This document shows, piece by piece, positions 43,723 through 52,408 of a stretch of DNA of 64,000 nt. The translations under genes were made by a program, and so were the position numbers. Location: NCBI GenBank assembly GCA_029202545.1, contig CP119311.1, positions 1,302,001 through 1,366,000 on the forward strand, read 5' to 3'. The notes beneath the pieces were generated by a model. The model was given only the letters and a program-made list of their open reading frames with translations, had not been told where the DNA came from and searched no databases. The stretch is from Candidatus Pseudobacter hemicellulosilyticus. GTDB taxonomy: Bacteria > Bacteroidota > Bacteroidia > Chitinophagales > Chitinophagaceae. How positions within the stretch are numbered: position 1 is the first letter of the stretch; every line of letters starts with the position of its first letter.

Positions 43723-44667
43723 ATGGCAATTCCAGTGGTCAACCTGGCCGATTTTACTTCCGGCGATCCGCAGTTGAAACAGGCTTTTGTGAACCAGTTG
43801 GGCAAAGCCTATGAAGAGGTGGGATTTGTAGCTGTCAGGAACCATGGCATCCCGGATGCGCTGATAGCAGACCTTTACCAGTACGTGCAGCAGTTCTTCG
43901 CGCTGCCGGCCGACAGCAAAAAGCAATATGAGATACCCAATCTCTCCGGTCAGCGGGGCTATACTTCCTTCGGAAAAGAACATGCCAAAGGCAGTGAGGC
44001 GCCGGACCTGAAAGAATTCTTCCAGTTTGGGCAGATGGTGGACGATGAGGATCCCATAAAAAAAGAATACCCGGACAATGTCCAGGTGACTGCTGTGCCG
44101 GCCTTCAACAATACTTTTGAAAAAGCCTATCGCGCCTTTGAGAAGTCCGGCAAATACCTGTTGCAGGCCATTGCGTTGTACCTGGGCCTGGATGAATATT
44201 ATTTTGATCAGCATATCCATAATGGCAATTCCATCCTGCGGGCCATTCATTATCCACCCATCCGGCAGGAACCTGCATCCGCTATCCGGGCGGAACAGCA
44301 TGAGGATATCAACCTGATCACCCTGCTGGTGGGTGCTTCGGCCGACGGCCTACAGATCCTCACCAAACAGGAGGAATGGGTACCGGTGACCTCGCTGCCG
44401 GAACAGATAGTTGTGAATGTGGGCGATATGCTGCAGCGCTTAACGAATAATAAGCTGAAGTCCACTACCCACCGGGTTGTCAACCCGCCCAGGGAACTGT
44501 GGAATACCTCGCGATATTCCATTCCTTTTTTCCTGCATCCCCAGAGCAATATGAGCCTGGCCTGCCTGGCAAGCTGTGTGGATGAAGCCCACCCCAAGGC
44601 CTACCCGGATGCCACGGCGGGCGAGTACCTGGACGAGCGGCTGCGGGAGATCGGGCTAAAAAAATAA
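43723..44667 (+). CDS. Isopenicillin N synthase-like 2-oxoglutarate/Fe(II) oxygenase
   Basis: 314 aa. The N-terminal DIOX_N-type region (IPVVNLADF, VGFVAVRNHGIPD) is followed by the double-stranded beta-helix core. Iron ligands are visible as H-x-D in RAEQHEDINLITLLVG and the distal histidine in KSTTHRVVNPP, with the co-substrate arginine in RYSIPFFLHP. Enzymes of this type hydroxylate or cyclise diverse small molecules. Bacterial members mostly lack assigned substrates, so no product is proposed. It stands alone. Confidence 0.88.
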   Translation: MAIPVVNLADFTSGDPQLKQAFVNQLGKAYEEVGFVAVRNHGIPDALIADLYQYVQQFFALPADSKKQYEIPNLSGQRGYTSFGKEHAKGSEAPDLKEFFQFGQMVDDEDPIKKEYPDNVQVTAVPAFNNTFEKAYRAFEKSGKYLLQAIALYLGLDEYYFDQHIHNGNSILRAIHYPPIRQEPASAIRAEQHEDINLITLLVGASADGLQILTKQEEWVPVTSLPEQIVVNVGDMLQRLTNNKLKSTTHRVVNPPRELWNTSRYSIPFFLHPQSNMSLACLASCVDEAHPKAYPDATAGEYLDERLREIGLKK

Positions 44668-44947
44668 AGGGAAGCGCCTTTCAAAATGTAACCAGATTGC
44701 TGCTTCAAACGTTCAATCCTACACTACGGCCGGGCCCTATTGACAAATGAAATATTAGTATTATCTTGTTAGTGTATTTGTGAAAGCTAAACCGATGAAA
44801 GGCAGACTGTTGAATCTCCTTTCCCGATTTAACGGACGGTTAACGGAACAGCGAGTAATTTTGTATTGTCAGTTCAGTCAAAAATTAACTGATTGAACCA
44901 GCATCCGGACAGGCCAACCCTGTTCGATCATTTTAAACCGAAAGGTT

Positions 44948-45364
44948 ATGAAAAAAAATTTACTTCTTTCGCTTGGCGCCCTGCTGGCACTTTTTGTAGC
45001 CAGTACAGCCGGCGCCCAGGACCTGGCTCCCAACCAGAACCCGCAATACATGTTCAGCCAGCAGAAATATATCCGGATGATGGATTCCATCAATACCTGG
45101 CATGGTACTACCCCGCAGGAAACTTATAAGGCCATCGATTTCCTGGCCGATAAACGCGAAGCCCGCGAACTGCGTAAGGCATCCCGCCGGGAACTGCGCC
45201 TGGAAAGGGCCCGTTATGGCGGCTGGAACAATAACGATTATTACAATAACAGCGGTTTCTATGGCTACTATGGCGGTTATCGCCGGCCCTGGAATAACTA
45301 TGGCTGGAATAACGCCATTCCGTTTGCTGCCGGTATCGGCCTCGGCTCCTGGTGGTGGCGTTAA
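44948..45364 (+). CDS. Secreted Gly/Tyr/Asn-rich protein
   Basis: 138 aa. A clear Sec signal (MKKNLLLSLGALLALFVASTAGAQ) precedes a charged helical region (FLADKREARELRKASRRELRLERARYGG) and a low-complexity tail rich in N, Y, G and W (NNNDYYNNSGFYGYYGGYRR) ending GSWWWR. It is small, exported and likely envelope-associated. I do not recognise a family. It precedes the LpoB/COG3014 pair by 70 bp and is oriented with them. Confidence 0.75.
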   Translation: MKKNLLLSLGALLALFVASTAGAQDLAPNQNPQYMFSQQKYIRMMDSINTWHGTTPQETYKAIDFLADKREARELRKASRRELRLERARYGGWNNNDYYNNSGFYGYYGGYRRPWNNYGWNNAIPFAAGIGLGSWWWR

Positions 45365-45434
45365 GCCGGCCTGTCCCCTGGTTCGTCCCCAATTGTATTC
45401 ATTACTTTAATACGCTTAGTATAAACATCCCAAT

Positions 45435-46025
45435 ATGAAAAAATTGCTCCTGATTGTTTCAGCTTTTGTAGCTGTAAGTGTCCTTAGTGTATCCTGTGCT
45501 CATAAGGTGACCCGTATTGACCCCAGTGAACAGGTGGATCTCAGTGGCCGCTGGAACAATACCGACTCCCGACTGGTAGCCGAAGAAATGACCCAGGACA
45601 TCCTGCAAAACAAATGGGTGAATGATCACCAGAGCGCACACAATGGAGAACGGCCAGTAGTTATTGTTGGCTTTGTCACCAACAAAAGCCATGAGCATAT
45701 TGAAGCCGAAACCTTTGTAAAGGATGTAGAGCAGTCATTCATCAAATCCGGTAAAGTGCGGCTGGTACAGGGCGGCAAGAAAAGAGAAGAGCTGCGTGCC
45801 GAAAAAGCAGATCAGCAAACCAATGCCTCCGTTTCCAGCATGAAGAAATTTGGCCTGGAACAGGGCGCTGATTATATCCTGCAAGGCTCCATCAATTCCA
45901 TTGTTGATTCCCAGAAAAGGCAGAAAGTGGTGTACTACCAGGTAAACCTGGAACTCACCAATATCCAGACCAATGAAGTAGTCTGGATCGGTGACAAGAA
46001 GATCGCTAAATACGTGAAGAACTAA
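45435..46025 (+). CDS. LpoB-like penicillin-binding protein activator lipoprotein
   Basis: 196 aa. Lipobox with Cys at residue 21 (VLSVSCAH). The mature part has the LpoB/CsgG-like fold: SRLVAEEMTQDILQNKWV, RPVVIVGFVTNKSHEHIEAETFVKDVEQSFIKSGKVRLV, and GADYILQGSINSIVDSQKRQKVVYYQVNLELTNIQTNEVVWIGDKKI. In enterobacteria LpoB is an outer-membrane activator of PBP1b; the Bacteroidota homologue is inferred to act in peptidoglycan synthesis. It is followed after 26 nt by a second lipoprotein of the COG3014 group. Confidence 0.88.
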   Translation: MKKLLLIVSAFVAVSVLSVSCAHKVTRIDPSEQVDLSGRWNNTDSRLVAEEMTQDILQNKWVNDHQSAHNGERPVVIVGFVTNKSHEHIEAETFVKDVEQSFIKSGKVRLVQGGKKREELRAEKADQQTNASVSSMKKFGLEQGADYILQGSINSIVDSQKRQKVVYYQVNLELTNIQTNEVVWIGDKKIAKYVKN

Positions 46026-46051
46026 GCCTGTACATCGGAGCCTTATTTTGC

Positions 46052-47467
46052 ATGGAGTTATCAACTAACCATATGATAAGAGCATTGGCCTTGGGTTCGC
46101 TGATGCTCTTTTTGTTTTCCTGCGCCACCTACAATACGCGCATAGGGCAGTATTATTCCGTGATGCGGGCCAACGAATTCCAGAAGGCGGATGCGGCGCT
46201 GGACCAGGCCAGGATCCTGGGTAATAAACGCAATCGCCTGCTCTACCTCCTGGAAAAAGGGAAAATGACCCACCTGCTGCGCCAGTACGACAGCAGTAAT
46301 ACCTATTTCAACGAGGCCGACCTGTTCATGGAAGATGTGCGCACTACCGCCGGCGATGTGGCCGTGGGCATGCTGCTCAATCCTATGATGCAGACCTACA
46401 AAGGGGAATCGTTTGAGCGATTCATGGTGCATTATTACAAAGCGCTCAACTATCTCTATCTGGGCAAAACGGATGAGGCCCTGGTGGAAGCCCGCCGCAT
46501 CTCTTTGCAGAGCTATGCCCTGCAGGACCAGAGCAAACGCGAGAACCGCTATTCCGATGATGCTTTTTCCCTGATGCTACAGGGCATCATCTATGAAAAA
46601 GGCGGGGATATCAACAACGCTTTTATTTCCTACCGCAACGCAGTAGATATTTACCTGAAGAATAATAACTCGTATTATGGCGTCCAGCTGCCGCAGCAGC
46701 TGAAGCTGGACCTGGTCCGGACCGCTGCACTGAACGGCTTCCGGGACGAGCAGGAGCGGTATGAAAAACTGCTCAACGTACAGTATAAACCTGTACCGCC
46801 CGGAGAAGGGGGCGACCTGATCCTTTTCTGGGAGAATGGGCTGGCCCCCGTAAAACAGGAACAGAACTTCTTCTTCTCACTCACAAAGGATGGCGCCGGC
46901 AATTTTGCTTTCGTGGATCCCAGTGGTTCGTTCAATATTCCCTTCAACTTTGCCGCCCATAACCTGAAAGATGATGATGTGAAACTGGGCGACCTGCGCT
47001 CACTCCGCGTGGCTTTTCCCCGTTACCAGGAACAGCCCGGTGTTTACCGGAAGGCCGTGCTGAACCTGAATAACCATACCTACAATTTTGAAACTGCCGA
47101 AGATATCAACGCCCTGGCTTTTGCCACTCTCCGGGAAAGGTTCCTGAAAGAAATGGCCACTACCCTGGCCCGGCTGGCGGTCAAGAAACTGGCCGAAGCG
47201 GCCGTTCGCCCCAAGGAAGACGATAAGAACAAAGACACCCGCGAGGCCATCGCCCTGGCCATGCAGGTCTTCAATTTTGTCACGGAAAAGGCCGATACCC
47301 GCAACTGGCAGAGCCTGCCCCATACCATCTATTATACCCGGGTTCCCCTGGACAGGGGCACTAATGTGCTGCAGGTCAATATTTCCGGCCAGGGTTCCGA
47401 GACGGTGAACCTGGTAGCCGAAGGCAATGGACGGCTCCAGGTCCTGAACCTCTGTACCCTCCGCTGA
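46052..47467 (+). CDS. COG3014-type lipoprotein with TPR-like repeats
   Basis: 471 aa as drawn; an alternative ATG at 46073 gives 464 aa and a cleaner lipoprotein signal (MIRALALGSLMLFLFSCAT). The N-terminal 240 residues are TPR-like helices (YLGKTDEALVEARRISLQSYALQ, GGDINNAFISYRNAVDIYLKN), and the second half is beta-rich. It matches the COG3014 conserved family that neighbours LpoB-like genes in other Bacteroidota and Proteobacteria. Probably an envelope partner of LpoB. Confidence 0.82.
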   Translation: MELSTNHMIRALALGSLMLFLFSCATYNTRIGQYYSVMRANEFQKADAALDQARILGNKRNRLLYLLEKGKMTHLLRQYDSSNTYFNEADLFMEDVRTTAGDVAVGMLLNPMMQTYKGESFERFMVHYYKALNYLYLGKTDEALVEARRISLQSYALQDQSKRENRYSDDAFSLMLQGIIYEKGGDINNAFISYRNAVDIYLKNNNSYYGVQLPQQLKLDLVRTAALNGFRDEQERYEKLLNVQYKPVPPGEGGDLILFWENGLAPVKQEQNFFFSLTKDGAGNFAFVDPSGSFNIPFNFAAHNLKDDDVKLGDLRSLRVAFPRYQEQPGVYRKAVLNLNNHTYNFETAEDINALAFATLRERFLKEMATTLARLAVKKLAEAAVRPKEDDKNKDTREAIALAMQVFNFVTEKADTRNWQSLPHTIYYTRVPLDRGTNVLQVNISGQGSETVNLVAEGNGRLQVLNLCTLR

Positions 47468-47682
47468 TCCTGCAGGAGCGCTCTTCAAATCCTCCCCCAT
47501 CTGCTAAAAATTCTTTCGGGGCCTGGGTAACCAGCCCCCGGACACCACCATTCATCCGTTTTTTTTACCATTCATTAAAATCGCCGGTCCTGGCCGGATC
47601 ACCCTGTATTGCCGGAACTCGCTTCCAGCCTGCATTTCGGGTTAAGCTCATTATTAAGCTATGAAAATTACCTTTAAAAAGA

Positions 47683-47707
47683 TAGTACTATGTGTTGCAT
47701 AGTACTA
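47683..47707 (+). promoter_or_regulatory. PadR-type operator: perfect inverted repeat
   Basis: TAGTACTATG (47683-47692), a 5-nt spacer, then CATAGTACTA (47698-47707). All ten bases of the arms are complementary. It lies in front of the padR-pspC operon and overlaps the -33 region of its promoter, so PadR binding would block the polymerase. Confidence 0.85.
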
Positions 47708-47725
47708 AAAAACGACGTATGTTTG
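47695..47725 (+). promoter_or_regulatory. PadR-PspC operon promoter
   Basis: TTG at 47695-47697, a 20-nt spacer, then TATGTTTG at 47718-47725, close to the Bacteroidota consensus TTTG-N19-21-TAnnTTTG. The -33 box falls exactly in the centre of the operator's inverted repeat. Transcription would start near 47732. Confidence 0.75.
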
Positions 47726-47771
47726 TGTTGTGAATGACAATCAAACAAAAAAATTGCTCCATTCATCGCCT

Positions 47772-47966
47772 ATGGCAATCAAAATGGTAATAGTGGTGGT
47801 TCTCCTGACCTGGTTCCTGGATAGCAGGCTCCGGGAAGTGGAAGCGGCCGGGTCACTGCTAAAAACGGAAGCAGCCGATGCCGATTCCGCCCAGACAGAT
47901 CACTTTTTTGATACGGCGATCTTCGCCGATAAAATGCAGTCAACAGTTTTCCAGGTACGTCAGTAA
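47772..47966 (+). CDS. Small membrane-associated protein of the PadR operon
   Basis: 64 aa from the ATG at 47772. An upstream GTG at 47730 would lie before the expected transcription start. A short hydrophobic segment (MVIVVVLLTWFL) is followed by a polar, acidic part (EAAGSLLKTEAADADSAQT). Likely a single-pass or signal-anchored small protein. The family is unknown. It is first in the transcript before padR (38-bp gap). Confidence 0.55.
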   Translation: MAIKMVIVVVLLTWFLDSRLREVEAAGSLLKTEAADADSAQTDHFFDTAIFADKMQSTVFQVRQ

Positions 47967-48004
47967 GTATAGCCGCGTTAAGCGGGCGTAAAAAATAAAC
48001 CGTT

Positions 48005-48397
48005 ATGAACATTGAGAATACACAGAGCCAGATGCGTAAAGGGATCCTGGAGTTCTGCATTCTATCCATCATTCGCCGGGGGGAAGCATACCCGAGTGAT
48101 ATAGTGGATGAGATGCGGGGCGCCAACCTGCAGATCCTGGAAGGAACCCTGTACCCCTTATTGACCCGGCTGAAAAATGCCGACATGCTCACCTACCGCT
48201 GGGTAGAAAGCAACTCGGGGCCTCCCCGAAAATATTTCTCCCTCACGCCCAAAGGCGAAGTGTTTTTCAGGGAGCTGGAGACCACCTGGAATGAGCTGGC
48301 CAATGCGGTCAACACCCTGGCCAGCAAGAGGGAGTCCCTGGTTTCTTCTGCCAATAACAACAACGCCATTGAACCCGATCCCAACCAATCCAACTAA
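48005..48397 (+). CDS. PadR family transcriptional regulator
   Basis: 130 aa. The winged helix is clear: SQMRKGILEFCILSIIRRGEAYPSDIVDEMRGANLQILEGTLYPLLTRLKNADMLTYRWVESNSGPPRKYFSLTPKG. This small PadR form has a short C-terminal dimerisation helix (FRELETTWNELANAVNTLAS). It is expected to repress its own operon through the palindrome at 47683-47707. The 24-bp gap to the PspC-domain gene indicates co-transcription, an arrangement often seen in Bacteroidota. Confidence 0.92.
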   Translation: MNIENTQSQMRKGILEFCILSIIRRGEAYPSDIVDEMRGANLQILEGTLYPLLTRLKNADMLTYRWVESNSGPPRKYFSLTPKGEVFFRELETTWNELANAVNTLASKRESLVSSANNNNAIEPDPNQSN

Positions 48398-48421
48398 TAT
48401 CAACCGACAAATTACAGAATC

Positions 48422-50620
48422 ATGAAAAAGGTCATCAATATAAACTTTCAGGGCAGGGTGATCCCGATCGAAGAAACTGCCTTCGAGCTGCTGAAACAAT
48501 ACATTGAGAGTCTTCGGAAATATTTTGCCCGGGAAGAAGGACGTGACGAGATCATTAATGATATCGAAAGTCGTATTGCTGAACTCTTCTCCGAGCAACT
48601 TAAAAAAGGCAGCACCTGCATTACTGATGAGGGTGTCAACACCGTGATTGCCAGCATGGGCCGGCCCGAGGATTTTGAGGCGGAAGCCGCAGATGATATG
48701 GGCAGCCAGCGCAGCAGCACGGCCGGTGAGCAGCAGCAGACCGGCGGCCAGTCGGGCCCACCCCCGCAATATGCCAGCACCAATACCCGCGGCCGTGGCC
48801 GCCTGTACCGCAACGAGGATGACAAGATCCTGGGTGGTGTGGCCAGCGGCCTGGCCAATTACATGGGCATTGATCCCGTGATCATGCGGATCATCTTTGT
48901 CCTGCTGGTAGCGCCCCTGTTCTGGGTATATATCCTGCTCTGGATCATTGTGCCTTCCAAATCCATTCAGACCAATATCACCAAAAGACTGTACCGCAGC
49001 GCCGATGATAAAGTGATCTCGGGTGTTTGCGGCGGCCTGGCGGCTTATTTCAATATTGACACCTGGATCCCCAGGTTGATCTTTGCCCTGCCCCTGATCC
49101 TCGGGCTGATATCAGGACCCTTTAATTTCTGGTGGAACGACTGGGATTTCTGGCATGGTCCCAAGATCATTACCGGCTCACTGGGCACCACCCTGTTCTT
49201 CACCTATATCATCCTCTGGATTGCTGTTCCCGTAGCCCTTACCGCCTCCGAAAAACTGGAAATGCGGGGGGAGAAGGTAGACCTGAACTCTATTCGTGAC
49301 ACCGTCAAGGAAGAGATGGAGAGCTTCAGGTCAAAAGCCGAGAAATGGGGCCAGGAAGTAAAACAATCTGCCGCTCAGATGGGTGAACGCGCCAAAGAAT
49401 TTGGCCAGAGTGCCAGTTCCGGTGCTAAAAGTTTTTCCGCAGAAGCCGGTTCCCTGGGCAGGTCGGGTGGCAGTGGTTTTGGACATGCCATTGGTGTCCT
49501 GGTAAAAGCCTTCCTGCTTTTTATAGGCGGCGCCCTGGCCCTGGTCCTCTTTGCCTTACTGGTAGGCCTGCTCTTTGGCGGCTTTGCCTTCTTTCCCCTG
49601 AAAGACTTTTTCATCGGCGGTTTCTGGTCCAATATCATGGCCTGGGGTGTACTGCTCCTTTTCCTGGGCATACCCATTGTAGCCCTGCTGACCTGGCTGA
49701 TCCGCCGTATTGCCGGTGTTCGTTCCAAAAACCGCTTTCTTGGTTTTGCTTTCGGCACCCTCTGGGCAATAGGGCTGATTTGTGTTATCCTGCTGATGGC
49801 ATCCGTTAGCAAACAGTTCAGGACCCGGTCGGCCATTGAAAATAAGACCGTCCTGGCGATGCCGGCCACCAATAAGCTGCAGGTGGATGTGGTCAACAAC
49901 CAGAGCGGCTATTACAGCAGCGACTGGTTTGGGAATGATGACAGGGACTGGCCCTTCCATGCGGTGAACCCGGATACCATTACCCTCAATACTGTTCGCC
50001 TGGATGTGGTAAAAAGCAACGACAGTGATTTCCACCTGTCTACCGTCCGCTTCAGCCGTGGCAGCACGCCGGAAGAGGCCAGGAGACTGGCAGAAAAGGT
50101 CAGCTTTGACCCGGTACAAGAAGACGGCGTACTGAAACTGCCCAGGAATTTTGCAGTGAGCCGGCATGAAAAATTCCGGAACCAGCAGGTGCTGGTGGTG
50201 ATTGAAGTACCCGTAGGTAAACGCATAGAGATGGACCATTCCGTAAGAGAATACGGCTGGTTTGATCTCCGGGTCAACCGCAGGGGCTTTGAATTTGAAG
50301 ACAACTGGAACCATACCTACTGGATTGAGACCGGCAAGGAATACATCATGACCGAAAAGGACGGCCCTAAAAAAATAGAAGACCTGGATGCAGACGAACT
50401 GAAAGCCGGGAACTATGTGCCTAAAGATCGGGATCGTGATAAGAAAAGGGAAAGCAATAGCCAGTCTGAGAACAAAAAGGAAAACAAAACAGAAAACAAA
50501 AGGGACAGCATATCGGCCGACAGCAACGGTAAATACCGTTACAAACCCGGTGCAGACCGCAAAAACCAGCCGGCAGCGTCCAAAGACACCGTACAAAATA
50601 CACGAAACGAAACAATTTAG
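48422..50620 (+). CDS. Double PspC-domain membrane protein
   Basis: 732 aa. PspC domains are linked to envelope stress and phage-shock responses. The N-terminal 90 residues hold a conserved cytoplasmic module (EETAFELLKQYIESLRKYFAREEGRDEIINDIESRIAELF). Then come PspC domain 1 (LYRNEDDKILGGVASGLANYMGIDPVIMRIIFVLLV) and PspC domain 2 (LYRSADDKVISGVCGGLAAYFNIDTWIPRLIFALPLILG). Further membrane segments lie at about 360-475. A long periplasmic beta-rich domain and a KEN-rich low-complexity tail (about 660-732) follow. It is regulated with PadR. Confidence 0.9.
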   Translation: MKKVININFQGRVIPIEETAFELLKQYIESLRKYFAREEGRDEIINDIESRIAELFSEQLKKGSTCITDEGVNTVIASMGRPEDFEAEAADDMGSQRSSTAGEQQQTGGQSGPPPQYASTNTRGRGRLYRNEDDKILGGVASGLANYMGIDPVIMRIIFVLLVAPLFWVYILLWIIVPSKSIQTNITKRLYRSADDKVISGVCGGLAAYFNIDTWIPRLIFALPLILGLISGPFNFWWNDWDFWHGPKIITGSLGTTLFFTYIILWIAVPVALTASEKLEMRGEKVDLNSIRDTVKEEMESFRSKAEKWGQEVKQSAAQMGERAKEFGQSASSGAKSFSAEAGSLGRSGGSGFGHAIGVLVKAFLLFIGGALALVLFALLVGLLFGGFAFFPLKDFFIGGFWSNIMAWGVLLLFLGIPIVALLTWLIRRIAGVRSKNRFLGFAFGTLWAIGLICVILLMASVSKQFRTRSAIENKTVLAMPATNKLQVDVVNNQSGYYSSDWFGNDDRDWPFHAVNPDTITLNTVRLDVVKSNDSDFHLSTVRFSRGSTPEEARRLAEKVSFDPVQEDGVLKLPRNFAVSRHEKFRNQQVLVVIEVPVGKRIEMDHSVREYGWFDLRVNRRGFEFEDNWNHTYWIETGKEYIMTEKDGPKKIEDLDADELKAGNYVPKDRDRDKKRESNSQSENKKENKTENKRDSISADSNGKYRYKPGADRKNQPAASKDTVQNTRNETI

Positions 50621-50653
50621 GTTACTCAGCATTTTGGTTGAAGTTGGAACAAT

Positions 50654-50693
50654 GGGGTCCCGTCGAGCAATAGCGGGGCCTCTTTTCTTTTTA
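50654..50693 (+). terminator. PadR-PspC operon terminator
   Basis: Stem GGGGTCCCG (50654-50662) with CGGGGCCTC (50674-50682, two G-U pairs), then TTTTCTTTTT. It lies 34 nt after the PspC-protein stop. Confidence 0.8.
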
Positions 50694-50741
50694 TTGGCTG
50701 CCACCCTTGCTTCCTTTATTTTTGCTGCCAAAAATTTCTAC

Positions 50742-51827
50742 ATGAAGAACACGCCTTTTACTCAAAAACATATTGCACTGGGGGCCAGGATGGCTGAGTT
50801 TGCCGGGTACAATATGCCGATCTCCTATACCGGGATCAATGATGAACATGCAGCCGTACGCAATAATGCAGGTGTTTTTGACGTAAGTCATATGGGCGAA
50901 TTCATGCTGAAAGGGGACCAGGCCCTGGACCTGATCCAGCGCGTTACCTCTAATGACGCTTCCAAACTGACTGCCGGCAAGGCCCAGTACAGCTGCCTGC
51001 CCAATGACAATGGCGGTATTGTTGACGACCTGCTGGTATACTGCATTGAAGAGAACAAAGTATACATGCTGGTAGTGAACGCTTCCAATATTGAAAAGGA
51101 CTGGAACCGGATCTCAGCGTTTAATACAAAGGGCGTAGAGATGCACAATATTTCTGAAAAGACCTGTCTGCTGGCTATCCAGGGGCCTAACGCCACCAAA
51201 ATGCTGCAGCCGCTCACAGATATGGATATCCTGAACCTGAAATATTACACTTTTGCCCGCGGTACGTTTGCCGGGGTAGAGAATGTGGTAGTAAGCGCTA
51301 CCGGCTATACCGGCGCCGGTGGGGTGGAGATCTATTTTGAGGACAAGGATGGCAATGCCGAAAAGATCTGGGATGCTATTTTCGCCATCGGCGGTCCGCA
51401 GGGACTTAAACCTATTGGCCTGGGCGCAAGGGATACCCTCCGCCTGGAAATGGGCTTCTGCCTGTATGGAAATGATATTGATGATGCCACTTCTCCACTG
51501 GAAGCAGGGCTGGGCTGGATCACCAGGTTCACCAAGGATTTCCCTTCCAAAGCCATTTTTGAAGAACAGAAAGCCAAAGGCGTAAGCCGCAGGCTGGTTG
51601 GTTTTGAAATGGTGGATAAAGGCATTCCCCGCCATGATTATGAGATCCTGGACCAGGCTGGGAATGTGATTGGCAAAGTGACTTCCGGGACACAGTCGCC
51701 CTCCCTGGGTAAGGCCATCGGCATTGGTTATGTGGCCACCGGATTTGCCCAGCTCGACAGCGCTATCTACATCAAAGTCCGTGATAAACAACTGCAGGCC
51801 AAAGTGGTGAAATTCCCTTTTGCCTGA
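50742..51827 (+). CDS. gcvT: Glycine cleavage system T protein (aminomethyltransferase)
   Basis: 361 aa from the ATG at 50742 (MKNTPFTQKHIALGARMAEFAGYNMPISYTGI). In-frame codons upstream to 50415 overlap the previous gene and lack family sequence. It transfers the aminomethyl group's methylene carbon to tetrahydrofolate in the glycine cleavage system. VFDVSHMGEFML, the folate-site segment (SATGYTGAGGVEIYFE), GARDTLRLEMGFCLYGNDID and the C-terminal GTQSPSLGKAIGIGYV are present. gcvH and gcvP are not adjacent. Confidence 0.95.
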   Translation: MKNTPFTQKHIALGARMAEFAGYNMPISYTGINDEHAAVRNNAGVFDVSHMGEFMLKGDQALDLIQRVTSNDASKLTAGKAQYSCLPNDNGGIVDDLLVYCIEENKVYMLVVNASNIEKDWNRISAFNTKGVEMHNISEKTCLLAIQGPNATKMLQPLTDMDILNLKYYTFARGTFAGVENVVVSATGYTGAGGVEIYFEDKDGNAEKIWDAIFAIGGPQGLKPIGLGARDTLRLEMGFCLYGNDIDDATSPLEAGLGWITRFTKDFPSKAIFEEQKAKGVSRRLVGFEMVDKGIPRHDYEILDQAGNVIGKVTSGTQSPSLGKAIGIGYVATGFAQLDSAIYIKVRDKQLQAKVVKFPFA

Positions 51828-51858
51828 GCTGATTAGCTATATACCTGATTACACCTGT

Positions 51859-52335
51859 ATGCCCTGTATCCACCTGACCACCTTCATTGCGGCTCCCGCC
51901 GACCTGGTCTTTGACCTGAGCCGGAGCATTGATCTGCACAAGAGATCGATGACGGACAGCAAAGAAGAAGCAGTGGCGGGAACAACCATGGGCCTCATCG
52001 GATTGAACGAGACTGTGACCTGGAAAGCCAGACACCTGCTGAAGACCCGCTTCCTGAAAGTGAAGGTCACAGCTATGGACCGGCCATTCTCGTTCACCGA
52101 TGAGCAGGAAAAAGGGGATCTGCGGTCCATGAAACATGAGCATTATTGCAAGGCCATTGACAATGGCACAATCCTCATAGACCTTTTTTCCTTTGAAACC
52201 CGCTGGGGATGGGTCGGTCGGGCCCTGAATATTTTTTACCTGGAAACCTATTTCCGGCAGTTGCTGGAGCGCAGGAACCAGTTCATCAAGCAATATGCGG
52301 AAAGCGAAAAGTGGCGGCTGGTCCTGAATAAATGA
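51859..52335 (+). CDS. SRPBCC-fold protein (START-like)
   Basis: 158 aa from the ATG at 51859. Starts with the typical SRPBCC strand and phrase (IHLTTFIAAPADLVFDLSRSIDLHKRSM) and continues through NETVTWKARHLLKTRFLKVKVTAMDRPFSFTDEQ to the long C-terminal helix (TYFRQLLERRNQFIKQYAE). Such proteins bind hydrophobic ligands; relatives are often annotated as cyclase/dehydrase or cell-division-inhibitor-like. No function can be assigned. 31 bp after gcvT. Confidence 0.8.
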   Translation: MPCIHLTTFIAAPADLVFDLSRSIDLHKRSMTDSKEEAVAGTTMGLIGLNETVTWKARHLLKTRFLKVKVTAMDRPFSFTDEQEKGDLRSMKHEHYCKAIDNGTILIDLFSFETRWGWVGRALNIFYLETYFRQLLERRNQFIKQYAESEKWRLVLNK

Positions 52336-52408
52336 TTTTTTCACATCAGCGCCAAACCGTAAAATTGCAACGGTAATCACCACCTTTATAAAAACCTGAG
52401 TAGTCTGA

